DNA of 49,516 nucleotides from a virus: the IMG/VR virus record IMGVR_UViG_3300047319_001496, positions 1-49,516 of that record; one strand, given 5' to 3'. Below the pieces are notes generated by a model. The model had not been told where the DNA came from. It worked only from the letters and a program-made list of their open reading frames with translations, and did not search any database. Position numbers and translations under genes: made by a program. Shown piece after piece: positions 7,031 through 14,560 of this stretch (position 1 is its first letter; each line of letters begins with the position of its first letter).

Positions 7031-7055
7031 CATCTTTAACCAACGAGGAAATGAG

Positions 7056-7886
7056 ATGACCGAAGCCGCAACCAAACAAAACCACCCGCTGGTCGTGCTC
7101 AACTCTTATCTCCAGGAGCGCGTCGATTCCTTGCGCACGGCACTGCCGCCGCACATGAAGCCGGAACGGTTCATCTCGTCGGTGATGACCGCGGTGCAGC
7201 TCAACCCTGCTTTGATGGCGTGCGAGCGGCGTTCGCTCTGGCTTTCCTGCATGCGCTGCGCGCAAGACGGCTTGCTGCCGGACGGCCAGGAAGCGGCGAT
7301 CGTGCCCTACAAGGACAAGGCGCAATATCTGCCGATGTACCAAGGGCTGTTGAAGAAGTTCCGCAACAGCGGGCAGTTCCGTTGGGTCGGCACCGGCATC
7401 GTCTTCGAGGGCGACGTTTACGAGCATTGGATCACCCAGGAGGGCGAGCATTTTAAGCACGTCCCCGCCGACGATAATTCCGGCAAGAAAATCCGGCGGG
7501 TCTACGCGCTGGCGACCACCAAGGAGGGCGGTAGCTTCATCGCCGATCTTTCCATGGCCGAAATCGACAAGCGCCGCGCCATGAGCCGGGCCTCGCGCGA
7601 CGATGCGCCCTGGAAACAATGGCCGGACGAAATGATGAAGAAAACGGCATTGCGCGTGCTCTCGAAGCTGCTGCCGAAATCCAGCGACATCGACATATTC
7701 CTGCAGCGCGACGAGGCGGAATCGCTCGGCGTCGAAACCGTCCAGGCAATCGACGACCAGCGCGGCGCGGCATTCGGCAACGTGCTCGATCATTTCGCCG
7801 GGACGTCCCCCGACCAGCCTTCGACGGAGACGACGCCGACTGTGCCACCGCAATCCGAGACGATGACAGAGGAAATGCCAAAGTGA
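7056..7886 (+). CDS. recT: RecT single-strand annealing protein (first copy)
   Basis: 276 residues with the RecT family core: KPERFISSVMTAVQLNP, SCMRCAQDGLLPDGQEAAIV, QYLPMYQGLLKKFRNSG, then WPDEMMKKTALRVLSKLLP. The protein anneals complementary single strands produced by the exonuclease encoded just upstream, for recombination-dependent replication or end repair. A GAGG site at 7045-7048 precedes ATG 7056. The C-terminal 50 residues are a Pro/Thr-rich tail. The next gene begins by overlapping the stop (GTGA). High confidence. Confidence 0.92.
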   Translation: MTEAATKQNHPLVVLNSYLQERVDSLRTALPPHMKPERFISSVMTAVQLNPALMACERRSLWLSCMRCAQDGLLPDGQEAAIVPYKDKAQYLPMYQGLLKKFRNSGQFRWVGTGIVFEGDVYEHWITQEGEHFKHVPADDNSGKKIRRVYALATTKEGGSFIADLSMAEIDKRRAMSRASRDDAPWKQWPDEMMKKTALRVLSKLLPKSSDIDIFLQRDEAESLGVETVQAIDDQRGAAFGNVLDHFAGTSPDQPSTETTPTVPPQSETMTEEMPK

Positions 7887-8095
7887 GCAGAAAACGGGTC
7901 GAGGATATCGAGCTGCCGGACGCCGTGTACATGATGCGGATCGTCAGCATCAAGCAGGCCGCGCAATTGGCCGGCATCAGCGAGCGGACGCTCAAGGACA
8001 GTCACCCCGACAAGGTGATTCAGATCAGCCCTGGCCGGATCGGCATGCGGCTACGCGACGCCCTGCGGATCAAAGATCGGAGTGACGAGCCATGA
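7883..8095 (+). CDS. Small helix-turn-helix (AlpA/excisionase-like) protein
   Basis: 70 residues from GTG 7883, which overlaps the recT stop as GTGA. Residues 19-55 read as a winged-helix MerR/AlpA motif: MRIVSIKQAAQLAGISERTL then a basic wing. Proteins of this size and shape in phage early regions serve as excisionases or small regulators. The integrase is about 4 kb away, so an excisionase role is possible but unproven. Confidence 0.65.
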   Translation: MSRKRVEDIELPDAVYMMRIVSIKQAAQLAGISERTLKDSHPDKVIQISPGRIGMRLRDALRIKDRSDEP

Positions 8096-8280
8096 CCCAC
8101 GAGCTCTTCCCCGACGAGATCGTCGACTTGGTGTCCGACAGCCGCATCGAGCGCCTGCGCGACAAGCAGGACGTGATGGACCTCGCCGCGCGGCTGGCTC
8201 AAGCATTCGGGGCCGGCCAGATGCAAGGCGAGATTGCCGCAGCCTTGACGCAGCGACGATCGAGGCTGCTGGTGCCATGA
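8092..8280 (+). CDS. Small hypothetical early protein
   Basis: 62 residues (MTHELFPDEIVDLVSDSRIE at the start), mostly helical with alternating acidic and basic residues. It is coupled to the preceding HTH gene and to the following membrane-anchored protein by ATGA overlaps. No family recognised. Confidence 0.6.
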   Translation: MTHELFPDEIVDLVSDSRIERLRDKQDVMDLAARLAQAFGAGQMQGEIAAALTQRRSRLLVP

Positions 8281-8618
8281 CCCATCTCGGCGCGGCGACG
8301 TTCGGGATCGCGGCGACCGTGTCGCTGCTCGTCGTCTACATCGGCTGGCCCGCGCCATCGGCGGTCCTCGTCGAGCGCCAGGCGCCTATCGTCGCGGAAG
8401 GCAAGTCCGATCGGCTCCTACTACCCGCGGCCGAGCCAATAGTCGAGCCGCCGCAGCCGAAGCCGGTGGCGATCGTTGCGCCCGCGGCCGAGCCGTCAAT
8501 CGCGCTGCCGCTGAAGCCGCCCAGTCCCCGCGAAGGCGGGGATCCGGTCTGCGGCCCGCGCGGACGCACTTGGTACACGAAAGCCAACGGATGGAGGTAT
8601 TGGAAATGCGTAAGATGA
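8277..8618 (+). CDS. Small membrane-anchored Pro-rich protein
   Basis: 113 residues from ATG 8277 (ATGA overlap). Residues 5-24 form one hydrophobic segment (AATFGIAATVSLLVVYIGW), followed by a proline/alanine-rich stretch and a short C-terminal module (GRTWYTKANGWRYWKCVR). The segment at 8525-8542 (TCCCCGC, GAAG, GCGGGGA) is a REP-like hairpin of the kind common in Bradyrhizobium, read through as coding sequence. Probably anchored in the inner membrane with the tail outside; function unknown. Confidence 0.6.
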   Translation: MTHLGAATFGIAATVSLLVVYIGWPAPSAVLVERQAPIVAEGKSDRLLLPAAEPIVEPPQPKPVAIVAPAAEPSIALPLKPPSPREGGDPVCGPRGRTWYTKANGWRYWKCVR

Positions 8619-8812
8619 CGGCGATGAGCAAGAATAGGCTGAACGTCTACGCTGTTGACCAGCACGGCAACGTCACGATTAATTACAACAAAGACGATGT
8701 GCCCTGGGTCATATTCCGCGCCACCAGTCAGGACAAAGGCAACCTGTTTCTAGAAGTCTATTTGGCACTGTCGCTCGAGAACCGGCGCAAGCTGGTCGAG
8801 GCGGTGAAATGA
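8606..8812 (+). CDS. Small hypothetical early protein
   Basis: 68 residues from ATG 8606, chosen because GGAGG at 8593-8597 lies eight bases upstream. It overlaps the 3' end of the membrane-anchored protein gene in another frame. The sequence alternates strands and a C-terminal helix (LSLENRRKLVEAVK). No known domain. Its stop overlaps the next ATG (ATGA). Confidence 0.6.
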   Translation: MRKMTAMSKNRLNVYAVDQHGNVTINYNKDDVPWVIFRATSQDKGNLFLEVYLALSLENRRKLVEAVK

Positions 8813-9030
8813 CGACGACGTTTCTAAATCCATGGATCGTTGATCGTCACGGCGGGCGCTATTCTGATACACGCAAGGTTCGCGCCGTAGGACCGGACGA
8901 ATCGTCAGTCCGGCCCGTCTTCGATAAGATCAAGCGCGACTTACGACAGGGAGAAGTGAGGTTGCTCGATCCGACCGGAAAGATCGTCGATCGGTGCTGG
9001 GCGCCGTGCGCCAGAGTGCATTTGGGTTGA
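8809..9030 (+). CDS. Small hypothetical early protein
   Basis: 73 residues, basic, with two cysteines near the C-terminus (RCWAPCARVHLG). Start coupled to the preceding gene by ATGA. The middle (VFDKIKRDLRQGEVRLLD) looks amphipathic. No recognised family. Confidence 0.5.
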   Translation: MTTTFLNPWIVDRHGGRYSDTRKVRAVGPDESSVRPVFDKIKRDLRQGEVRLLDPTGKIVDRCWAPCARVHLG

Positions 9031-9037
9031 ATTCCAA

Positions 9038-9223
9038 ATGACATGCAGGCACGCGCACTGGGAATCTGAGGCAGCGGTCGCAGACGGAATGTGCCCAATC
9101 TGCTTGGCGGCCGAACGCGATGACCTGATGAAGGCCAACGCGCTGTTGCACGCGCTTATCGGCAACCGCGAGGCCGAAATCGAGCGGCTGCGTAGTCGCC
9201 GTGTCACAAAAATTTCTCGATGA
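9038..9223 (+). CDS. Small putative zinc-binding protein with coiled tail
   Basis: 61 residues. The N-terminal half has Cys3, His5 and the pair CPIC at 19-22, a pattern that could hold one zinc ion. The C-terminal half is a charged helix (ALIGNREAEIERLRSRR) likely to be coiled coil. The ribosome site is weak. Function unknown. Confidence 0.5.
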   Translation: MTCRHAHWESEAAVADGMCPICLAAERDDLMKANALLHALIGNREAEIERLRSRRVTKISR

Positions 9224-9250
9224 ATACGACGAAGCCACCAAGGAGGAAGC

Positions 9251-9652
9251 ATGACCATCGAGCAAGAGCACGACCGCGTCCGCCCGCTGCAAATCCGCGA
9301 CCAAGCCCAGGAAGTCGGCGAGCACGGGAAAAACGACGCGCCGCCTCGCGCCCGTGACCCGCTGGCGCTCGCCGGCGTCACCGTGCAAGCCGTCGATCAG
9401 ATCGGCGAGTCAGCCGCGCACGAGATCGAGCGGGCCGCACAAGCCCTTCAAGACGGCGCCTTCGAGATTGCGGAGAACATGCGCGAGCTCGCCACAGCCA
9501 TGCGCAAGCATTCACAGATTGCCGGCGAGCGCGTTGCCGAATTTGTGGGCCGCGCGACCGGGGCCATCGAGACCATCCGCGCGTTGCAGGAGCGACTCGA
9601 CGCCGGCGAGCCGAAGAAGGGCAACGGCAGCGATGGCGCAGACAGCAGGTGA
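9251..9652 (+). CDS. Hypothetical helical early protein
   Basis: 133 residues with a clear AAGGAGGA site before ATG 9251. Residues 45-115 are one long amphipathic helical region rich in Ala, Glu and Arg (HEIERAAQALQDGAFEIAEN), suggesting coiled-coil assembly; both ends are polar and flexible. No enzyme motif. Followed by a palindrome-rich gap at 9653-9755. Confidence 0.6.
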   Translation: MTIEQEHDRVRPLQIRDQAQEVGEHGKNDAPPRARDPLALAGVTVQAVDQIGESAAHEIERAAQALQDGAFEIAENMRELATAMRKHSQIAGERVAEFVGRATGAIETIRALQERLDAGEPKKGNGSDGADSR

Positions 9653-9657
9653 GGGAA

Positions 9658-9687
9658 CCGCTTTAAAGCGGGTTTAAAGGCCCTTTA
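9658..9687. promoter_or_regulatory. Two adjacent TTTAAAG palindromes
   Basis: CCGCTTTAAAGCGG at 9658-9671 is a perfect 14-base palindrome. It is followed at once by TTAAAGG-C-CCTTTAA at 9673-9687, a perfect inverted repeat about a single central base. Both share the TTTAAAG half-site and their centres lie about 15-16 bases apart. This is the only gene-free stretch in this part of the operon. It could be a tandem operator or a transcript-end structure; there is no T-run. Confidence 0.5.
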
Positions 9688-9755
9688 ACTGGGAGATTCC
9701 GCGAGCGGCTCGATGAGATTTCGCCCTGGGAATATTTTAGGTGGAGGTTGACCGC

Positions 9756-10154
9756 ATGAGGTCTGTACTGCCTGAGCGCCTCGAGCGCGGCCGGTTCACT
9801 GCTGGCCGACTGGCCAGCGATAGCTCCTACGGCCCGGAGGGCGCATTTCGCATCCAGGGACCATGCGGCGAGGAACTCACGATCATTGCCAGCAACGGCC
9901 AGTTAATCGCCGCCCACGGCTGGGAGCACGTCAGCGTCTCGCTGCGGCGGCGAAACCCAAATTGGCAGGAGATGTGTTTCGTCAAGGATTTGTTCTGGGA
10001 CGACGCCGAAACCGTCATCCAATTCCACCCGGAAAAACTGGCCTACGTCAACAATCACCCGCACTGCCTGCACCTATGGCGCCACGCCAAAGATGGGCAT
10101 CCGCTGCCGCCGACGCTGCTGGTTGGCATCAAGGAGCTTGGAGTGCTGACATGA
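9756..10154 (+). CDS. DUF7694-like phage protein
   Basis: 132 residues from ATG 9756, preceded by GGTGGAGG; a GTG at 9741 is in frame. The core has the sequence typical of a widespread small phage family: EHVSVSLRRRNPNWQEMCF, VKDLFWDDAETVIQFHP, then YVNNHPHCLHLWR, and a C-terminal PPTLLVG. I associate this with DUF7694. No biochemical role is known to me. The last codons overlap a possible 16-residue frame. Confidence 0.7.
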   Translation: MRSVLPERLERGRFTAGRLASDSSYGPEGAFRIQGPCGEELTIIASNGQLIAAHGWEHVSVSLRRRNPNWQEMCFVKDLFWDDAETVIQFHPEKLAYVNNHPHCLHLWRHAKDGHPLPPTLLVGIKELGVLT

Positions 10155-10201
10155 CCAAGATCGTCTGCCGCTTGTTCGAAGCGGTGAGCACTCGGGAATA
10201 A
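10151..10201 (+). CDS. Very short coupled ORF (16 residues)
   Basis: A frame of 16 codons starting with an ATGA overlap on the previous stop and ending TAA at 10199-10201. It reads MTKIVCRLFEAVSTRE. It may be a leader peptide or the remains of a gene. The only evidence is the overlap. Confidence 0.2.
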   Translation: MTKIVCRLFEAVSTRE

Positions 10202-10229
10202 TGGAAACCAGATTTTGAAAGCTAATCCC

Positions 10230-10751
10230 ATGATCCTTATTGGCCTCTATATTCTCACAATCCCGGCCGCGAATTGGCTGATTGGCAACTTCGGCACCGT
10301 TTGCATACCGAACGGCCCGTGCCTGATCCCCGTTGCGCCGGGCATCATGGCACCCTCTGGCGTGCTCATGATCGGGGCAGCGCTCGTCTTGCGCGACATC
10401 GTTCAGCGCCAGTACGGCGTGCGCTGGTCGCTCGTCTGCATTGGGGCAGGCACGGCGTTGTCATTCCTGATCGCCGTCCCAGCCCTCGCGCTGGCCTCTG
10501 GTGCTGCCTTCCTCATGTCCGAGTTGGCGGATTTTGCGGTTTATACGCCGCTCGCAAAAAGTCGGTTCGCATTGGCCATCGTGCTGAGCTGCCTTGCCGG
10601 TGCGGTCGTGGATAGCGCGCTTTTCCTTTGGCTGGCGTTCGGCTCGTTTGACCACATAACGGGACAGGTCATCGGCAAGGTCCATGCCGCAATTGCCTTC
10701 GTCGGCTGGCGCGCGGCGTCGTTGCGGCGAATGTCAGAGGGAGCCCTATGA
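10230..10751 (+). CDS. VUT-family transporter, queuosine-precursor (YhhQ-like)
   Basis: About 173 residues from ATG 10230 (a TTG at 10215 is in frame). It has four to five membrane segments and the family's marker region MAPSGVLMIGAALVLRDIVQ followed by a G-R pair, as in VUT/YhhQ transporters, which import the 7-deazaguanine precursors preQ0 and preQ1. It is shorter than bacterial YhhQ (about 220 residues), which is common in phage versions. Its stop overlaps the start of a DpdA-like gene, a pairing expected for phage DNA modified with 7-deazaguanines. Family call by motif; substrate inferred. Confidence 0.72.
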   Translation: MILIGLYILTIPAANWLIGNFGTVCIPNGPCLIPVAPGIMAPSGVLMIGAALVLRDIVQRQYGVRWSLVCIGAGTALSFLIAVPALALASGAAFLMSELADFAVYTPLAKSRFALAIVLSCLAGAVVDSALFLWLAFGSFDHITGQVIGKVHAAIAFVGWRAASLRRMSEGAL

Positions 10752-11431
10752 CCATGCATTACCACGGCACGCCGATCACGCCGATGACCGCGCTCTACGA
10801 ACTGGCGGGGCGGTGCTTCTGTGTGTCGTTTGCGCATCCGGCTGACGTGTCGCGCTGCCACATGATTGGGCAATCGGTGATGCTCGATAATGGGGCCTTC
10901 TCGAAATGGAAGAAGGGAACCCCGACGAATTGGCCGTCCTATTACGGATGGTCCGACGAATGGCTGAATTACCCGACGACCTGGGCCGTGATTCCGGATG
11001 AGATCGACGGCGGTGCCGATGTTCAAGACGGCCTGATCCTGCAGTGGCCGTTCGGGGAGCGCGGCGCCCCAGTCTGGCACATGGATGAACCGTTCGATCG
11101 CCTCGCTAAACTCTGCGACGGCTGGCCGAAAGTCTGCATCGGCTCGACCTCGAACTATGCCGATGTGATGTCGGATTCCTGGAAGCGCCGGATGGATGAG
11201 GCGTGGGATCGGCTGGCAAAGCAGCACCATCGCTTGCCGTGGGTCCACATGCTGCGCGGAATGGCCTGCTCGGGCGAGCGGTGGCCGTTTGCCTCTGTCG
11301 ATAGCACGGACATCGCCCGCAACCACAATCGAGATCAGAACACGGCACGCAAGATGGCGGATAGATGGGACATGGTGCAGTGCGGATCGAGTTGGGCCGT
11401 CTCGGCAAAGCAAGTGGAGTTGGCGCTGTAA
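10748..11431 (+). CDS. DpdA-like transglycosylase (TGT-fold DNA base exchange)
   Basis: 227 residues from ATG 10748 with AGAGGGA upstream. Two motifs match the tRNA-guanine transglycosylase fold: QSVMLDNGAFSKW, where Asp corresponds to the DSGGFQ general acid of TGT, and PFASVDSTDIARNHN, which resembles the FDCVxPTRxARN nucleophile loop. Phage DpdA proteins use this fold to swap guanine in DNA for a 7-deazaguanine base. The short length fits the compact phage subfamily. Direct coupling to a precursor transporter supports the role. No queCDE genes are present, so the precursor would come from the host. Confidence 0.65.
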   Translation: MTMHYHGTPITPMTALYELAGRCFCVSFAHPADVSRCHMIGQSVMLDNGAFSKWKKGTPTNWPSYYGWSDEWLNYPTTWAVIPDEIDGGADVQDGLILQWPFGERGAPVWHMDEPFDRLAKLCDGWPKVCIGSTSNYADVMSDSWKRRMDEAWDRLAKQHHRLPWVHMLRGMACSGERWPFASVDSTDIARNHNRDQNTARKMADRWDMVQCGSSWAVSAKQVELAL

Positions 11432-11473
11432 ACCGAGGCGCACTCGAGAGTTCTGCGCACCAGAGATGAAGAG

Positions 11474-11776
11474 ATGACAATACCTTTCACGCAGTACCTA
11501 CGCCCCAATGGGCGGCGACGGGATGTGGAAATTGATCGCCCGTCCGACATCCAAGCCTTGGCGCGTCGATTCATCGAAAGCGGCGGCCGTTATGAATGCG
11601 AGCACCTAACTACCGGGGAGGCGAGCCTGACGGCGGTCAAAGAGATCGATGGCGAGGAGCAAGATATCGCCATTGAGGTTGTTCCAAACGGCCCGGAAGT
11701 TCCGGCCGCTGTTGACCGCTTGGTGCGGGCATCCGCCGCGCGGTTTGCAGATACGGAAAGTGGAAACCAGGAATGA
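11474..11776 (+). CDS. Hypothetical conserved phage protein
   Basis: 100 residues (MTIPFTQYLRPNGRRRDVEI at the start). This N-terminus is typical of a small family found in many proteobacterial phages: an antiparallel-strand core, GGRYECEHLTTGEASLTA, and an acidic C-terminus. The function is not known to me. The stop overlaps the next ATG. Weak GAAGAG ribosome site. Confidence 0.65.
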   Translation: MTIPFTQYLRPNGRRRDVEIDRPSDIQALARRFIESGGRYECEHLTTGEASLTAVKEIDGEEQDIAIEVVPNGPEVPAAVDRLVRASAARFADTESGNQE

Positions 11777-11943
11777 AAGCTATCCCCGTGAGCCGCACCA
11801 CCATAACGGAAGAGTTGTTGCGGGTGCTGATCGACCTCCACGGCGACTGCGTTGCCTCGGATCAGTACATGCGCGCGGCAGAGACCGTCATCGCCAAGGC
11901 GCTTGCAGATGGCATCGAGCCGGCGCCAGAGGACCGCCCATGA
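11773..11943 (+). CDS. Small hypothetical protein ending the early operon
   Basis: 56 residues from ATG 11773, coupled by ATGA to the preceding gene. It is helical (RTTITEELLRVLIDLHGD, then QYMRAAETVIAKALADG). It is the last rightward gene before the convergent integrase. No terminator hairpin is visible in the 19-base gap. Confidence 0.55.
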   Translation: MKAIPVSRTTITEELLRVLIDLHGDCVASDQYMRAAETVIAKALADGIEPAPEDRP

Positions 11944-11962
11944 CGGGCGCGAGCGCGCAAAC

Positions 11963-13186
11963 TTAGTTTCCCTTTCGTATTGAAACGACATTATCGGTGG
12001 ACGCCTCGTCCGCGCTGCCGGCGAGCTGCATGACATGCGCGGCCCACCGCTCGAGCGCGGCGCGACGCTGGTCGAGGTAGAGGGCCTTATTGTAGACGCC
12101 ACCCACGCCGCTCTTGTGGCCACCGACATGGCCGAGAATCGCCTCCACGATATGGGGCGGTACGTCGAAGCGCTCGTGCAAGGCGGTCGATATCGAGCGC
12201 CGGAAGTCGTGCAGGCGCCAGGGCGCCACCGCGGCGCCGAGCTTGGCGTCGAGCTGTTTTTTGGGCGCAGTGAATTGGGAGAACGGGCCGTCGCCGTAGC
12301 CGAAAACCAGATCTCGATCGGGCCGGTGCTGCAGCCGGGCCGCGAGGATGGCACGCGCGGGCGGCGAGAGCGGGATGACATGCTCGCGCCTATTCTTGAC
12401 GCGGGCGCCCGGCAGGGTGATCAGCGCCGCCCCAATATCGACCTCGCCGCGCCGCAGGCTAGCGATCTCGTCGCGCCGGGCACCGGTGAGGATGAGAAGC
12501 CGGACGATGGCCGCATAGTCGTCGTCCACGGCATCGCCGAGCGCGCGCCAGATAGCGCCGAGCTCGGGATCAGTGACGACGTGGTCGCGGACGAAGGGTT
12601 CGCACGGCAGGTTCGTGAATGCGACCGGGTTGCTCTCGATCAGCCCTTCGCGGCAGGCCCACATAAAGAACGCGGACCAGGAAGCGCGCGACCTGGTGGC
12701 CGTCGCCGCGCCGCTGGACGCGCTGACCTCGGTGAGGCGCCGGGCGATCATGGCGCGGGTCACGGCCGTAATCGCCTCGCGGTGCAGCGGGAGCAAATGC
12801 TTGTTGAGGTGCCGGATTACCTCGCGCAGTGTCGCCGGCTTCAACCGCGGGCGCTTCCAGTCGAAGTATCGCGGCAGCAGGGCGCCGATCGTGGTGGCCG
12901 CCTCGACCCGAGCGCGAGATCGGTCGGCCGCCGGGTCGCCGCCAAGCTGGCGGACCGCCAGCAAGTCCTTGGCCTTGGCGCGCGCCGCGGCTGCGGGAAC
13001 GATCGCCGGCGAGCCGAACGATATCTTCCGGGCCCGGCCGTCGACCTCGTACATGACGGTCCAGGTCCGGGCGCCGCCGGCGCGGACGCGGAGCCCGAAG
13101 CCGGGGATGTCCTCATCCCAGAATGTCGTGTCGATCTTGCCGGCCGGGCAGGCCAGGGTGCGGATCGTCTTGTCGGAGAGCTTCAT
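11963..13186 (-). CDS. int: Tyrosine-recombinase integrase (DUF4102 type)
   Basis: 407 residues. The N-terminal 90 residues are the Arm-binding DUF4102 domain (KLSDKTIRTLACPAGKID, DEDIPGFGLRVR). The catalytic domain shows Arg in LTGARRDEIASL, the LHDFRRS box, LGHVGG, and the nucleophile Tyr in VYNKALY. It catalyses integration and excision of the phage. Its promoter side (13187-13500) carries phased repeats that look like its own arm-type sites, so attP probably lies there. It converges with the early operon. Confidence 0.93.
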   Translation of the reverse strand: MKLSDKTIRTLACPAGKIDTTFWDEDIPGFGLRVRAGGARTWTVMYEVDGRARKISFGSPAIVPAAAARAKAKDLLAVRQLGGDPAADRSRARVEAATTIGALLPRYFDWKRPRLKPATLREVIRHLNKHLLPLHREAITAVTRAMIARRLTEVSASSGAATATRSRASWSAFFMWACREGLIESNPVAFTNLPCEPFVRDHVVTDPELGAIWRALGDAVDDDYAAIVRLLILTGARRDEIASLRRGEVDIGAALITLPGARVKNRREHVIPLSPPARAILAARLQHRPDRDLVFGYGDGPFSQFTAPKKQLDAKLGAAVAPWRLHDFRRSISTALHERFDVPPHIVEAILGHVGGHKSGVGGVYNKALYLDQRRAALERWAAHVMQLAGSADEASTDNVVSIRKGN

Positions 13187-13208
13187 TCGTAAGAGCCTTT
13201 GTGCGTTT

Positions 13209-13492
13209 CTGGGTAGGGCCTGGGTAGGGCCTGGGTAGGGTTTTGGTCTGATATTGGTTTCAACCCATTTCCATTGGTTTCCACGCTAGTGTGCGGTTAG
13301 TCATTGATACATCGCGCTTTTCTGCATCAGGTTTCCAACCTTAGCGCCACCTCGCCATGCATTGCAAGCGTAAAAATCACACAATACAGGTGCAGAGTCG
13401 CGGCTGATGCGCTGTTAATACATTCAATCTATCAATGGTTTAGCCTGTGACTCCCTACCCAGGAAAGGCGGCTGGGTAGGGCCTGGGTAGGG
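13209..13492. repeat. Phased CTGGGTAGGG repeats, likely attP arm sites
   Basis: CTGGGTAGGG occurs at 13209-13218, 13220-13229 and 13231-13240 (11-base steps), again at 13472-13481 and 13483-13492 (11-base step), and inverted at 13453-13462. Together with the adjacent inverted copy the right group can form a hairpin. Two groups of helically phased sites about 240 bases apart, next to int, match the arm-type binding sites that flank a core in attP. The core itself cannot be fixed without the host junction. The stretch 13187-13689 holds no gene I can support. Confidence 0.7.
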
Positions 13493-13689
13493 TTTTTGCG
13501 CAGATGGGCGCGATAGGGGCGCCGGGTTAGGGTCGGCTGAAGTCCTCGCCAGACCAACTACCCACACTTCTCCCACACTTGACTCGCCCAGCGCCCAGCG
13601 GCGGCCGCCCATGCGCATCCCGGACGCGGCCGCTACCCATGCCGCCCGGCCGGCGTGGGCGCACCACGGTTCATCCTGAAGGCTCGGGC

Positions 13690-14022
13690 TCAGCCCTGGT
13701 CGTCGGGTGGTCGCGCTGTTGCATTGGTGGTTTCCCCCCGCGACTTCGGCCGGATGCGCGGTATGGGCGCGGCCCGCACGCGCGGTGGGCCAGCCTCTGC
13801 CGGGTCCATGCGCATGTCCTTCATTTTGCACCGCAGCGCGCGCGCCATGTGCTCGAGCACCTTGACGGTGATCCGCCGATGCCCGTTCTCAAAATGATAA
13901 ATGGCGTGCTTCGAGACCCCGATCGCCTGGCCGAGCGCGGCCTGCGTCATCAACCGGTGCTCGCGGATCTGCGCGATCCGCTTGCCAATGACCGCATCTC
14001 TCTCGCTGATTACCTGGCCCAT
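13690..14022 (-). CDS. XRE-family repressor-like regulator
   Basis: 110 residues from ATG 14022, which has AGAGGAGCG upstream; a longer frame exists but lacks a site. Residues 10-70 are a helix-turn-helix of the XRE type (IAQIREHRLMTQAALGQAIG, then VSKHAIYHFENGHRRITV). The C-terminal 45 residues are Pro/Arg-rich and disordered, with no LexA-type protease domain, so it would not be cleaved by RecA. Position next to int and opposite a LuxR-type gene makes it the candidate lysogeny repressor. Confidence 0.75.
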   Translation of the reverse strand: MGQVISERDAVIGKRIAQIREHRLMTQAALGQAIGVSKHAIYHFENGHRRITVKVLEHMARALRCKMKDMRMDPAEAGPPRVRAAPIPRIRPKSRGETTNATARPPDDQG

Positions 14023-14287
14023 CACCGTCGCTCCTCTTGAGTTAAGTTGCGTGTGATTGATCCCCGGTATTTTTCTCCAGCCGTCGTTACCGCCCCGATC
14101 CAATATGAAGCCAGGATGACACGCATTGCCACCAAAACGTGTGGCTATATGACTCCCATTTCCACTTATAGCCGCCGCCGCTTGGGGCCGGCCGCCCCCC
14201 CCCCATCCATGGGTTGTGTCAATTATGATTCCTTTTCGCGAATTTCACGTTAATTTGACCCCTAATTTCTTAGGGGCGTATACCCGA
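14023..14287. promoter_or_regulatory. Switch region between repressor and LuxR-type gene
   Basis: A 265-base divergent gap. It contains a run of ten C at 14195-14204, a hairpin CCCCTAA-TTTC-TTAGGGG at 14259-14276 just before the LuxR-type start, and TATAAGTGGAAATGGG (minus strand, around 14150-14169), which resembles the TGAGTGGAAA motif of the early control region. Promoters for both genes should lie here, but no consensus -35/-10 pair is convincing. Confidence 0.5.
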
Positions 14288-14560
14288 ATGATCCAACACT
14301 ACGATGGGGTTGCAATGCCCCATAGACCGAAGCGCGCGCGCCCTCCTTCGATGAAACTGACAGCACGCCAACGGCGTGTCCTGTGCCTCATCGCGGACGG
14401 TAAAACGGCCAAGAGCATCGCTCGCGAGATCGGCAAGTCCGAGACCACCGTCCTCGATTATATCGAGCGCATTAAAACCAATCTCGGCGCCACCAATCGT
14501 ACCAACGCCGCCGTCATCGCCCTGCGGAATGGATTGCTGAACAACAAGCCGAAGAAATAA
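14288..14560 (+). CDS. LuxR/GerE-type DNA-binding regulator
   Basis: About 90 residues from ATG 14288; a GTG at 14216 and an ATG at 14315 are alternatives. Residues 20-85 are a complete GerE helix-turn-helix: KLTARQRRVLCLIADGKTAK, SIAREIGKSETTV, then YIERIKTNLGATNRTNAAV. There is no sensor domain, so it is a stand-alone activator or antirepressor. It faces the XRE repressor across a divergent promoter region, a layout typical of a lysis/lysogeny switch. Confidence 0.8.
   Translation: MIQHYDGVAMPHRPKRARPPSMKLTARQRRVLCLIADGKTAKSIAREIGKSETTVLDYIERIKTNLGATNRTNAAVIALRNGLLNNKPKK

Noticed and set aside
8525-8542. Terminator hairpin CCCCGC/GCGGGG
   Set aside because: It lies inside a coding frame, has no T-run, and matches the common Bradyrhizobium REP-type word; treated as a REP remnant.
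12035-13192. 385-residue plus-strand frame
   Set aside because: Antisense shadow of the integrase gene, which has full catalytic motifs.
13424-13831. 135-residue minus-strand frame downstream of the repressor
   Set aside because: Pro/Arg-rich, overlaps the integrase arm repeats and the repressor C-terminus in another frame, with no ribosome site.
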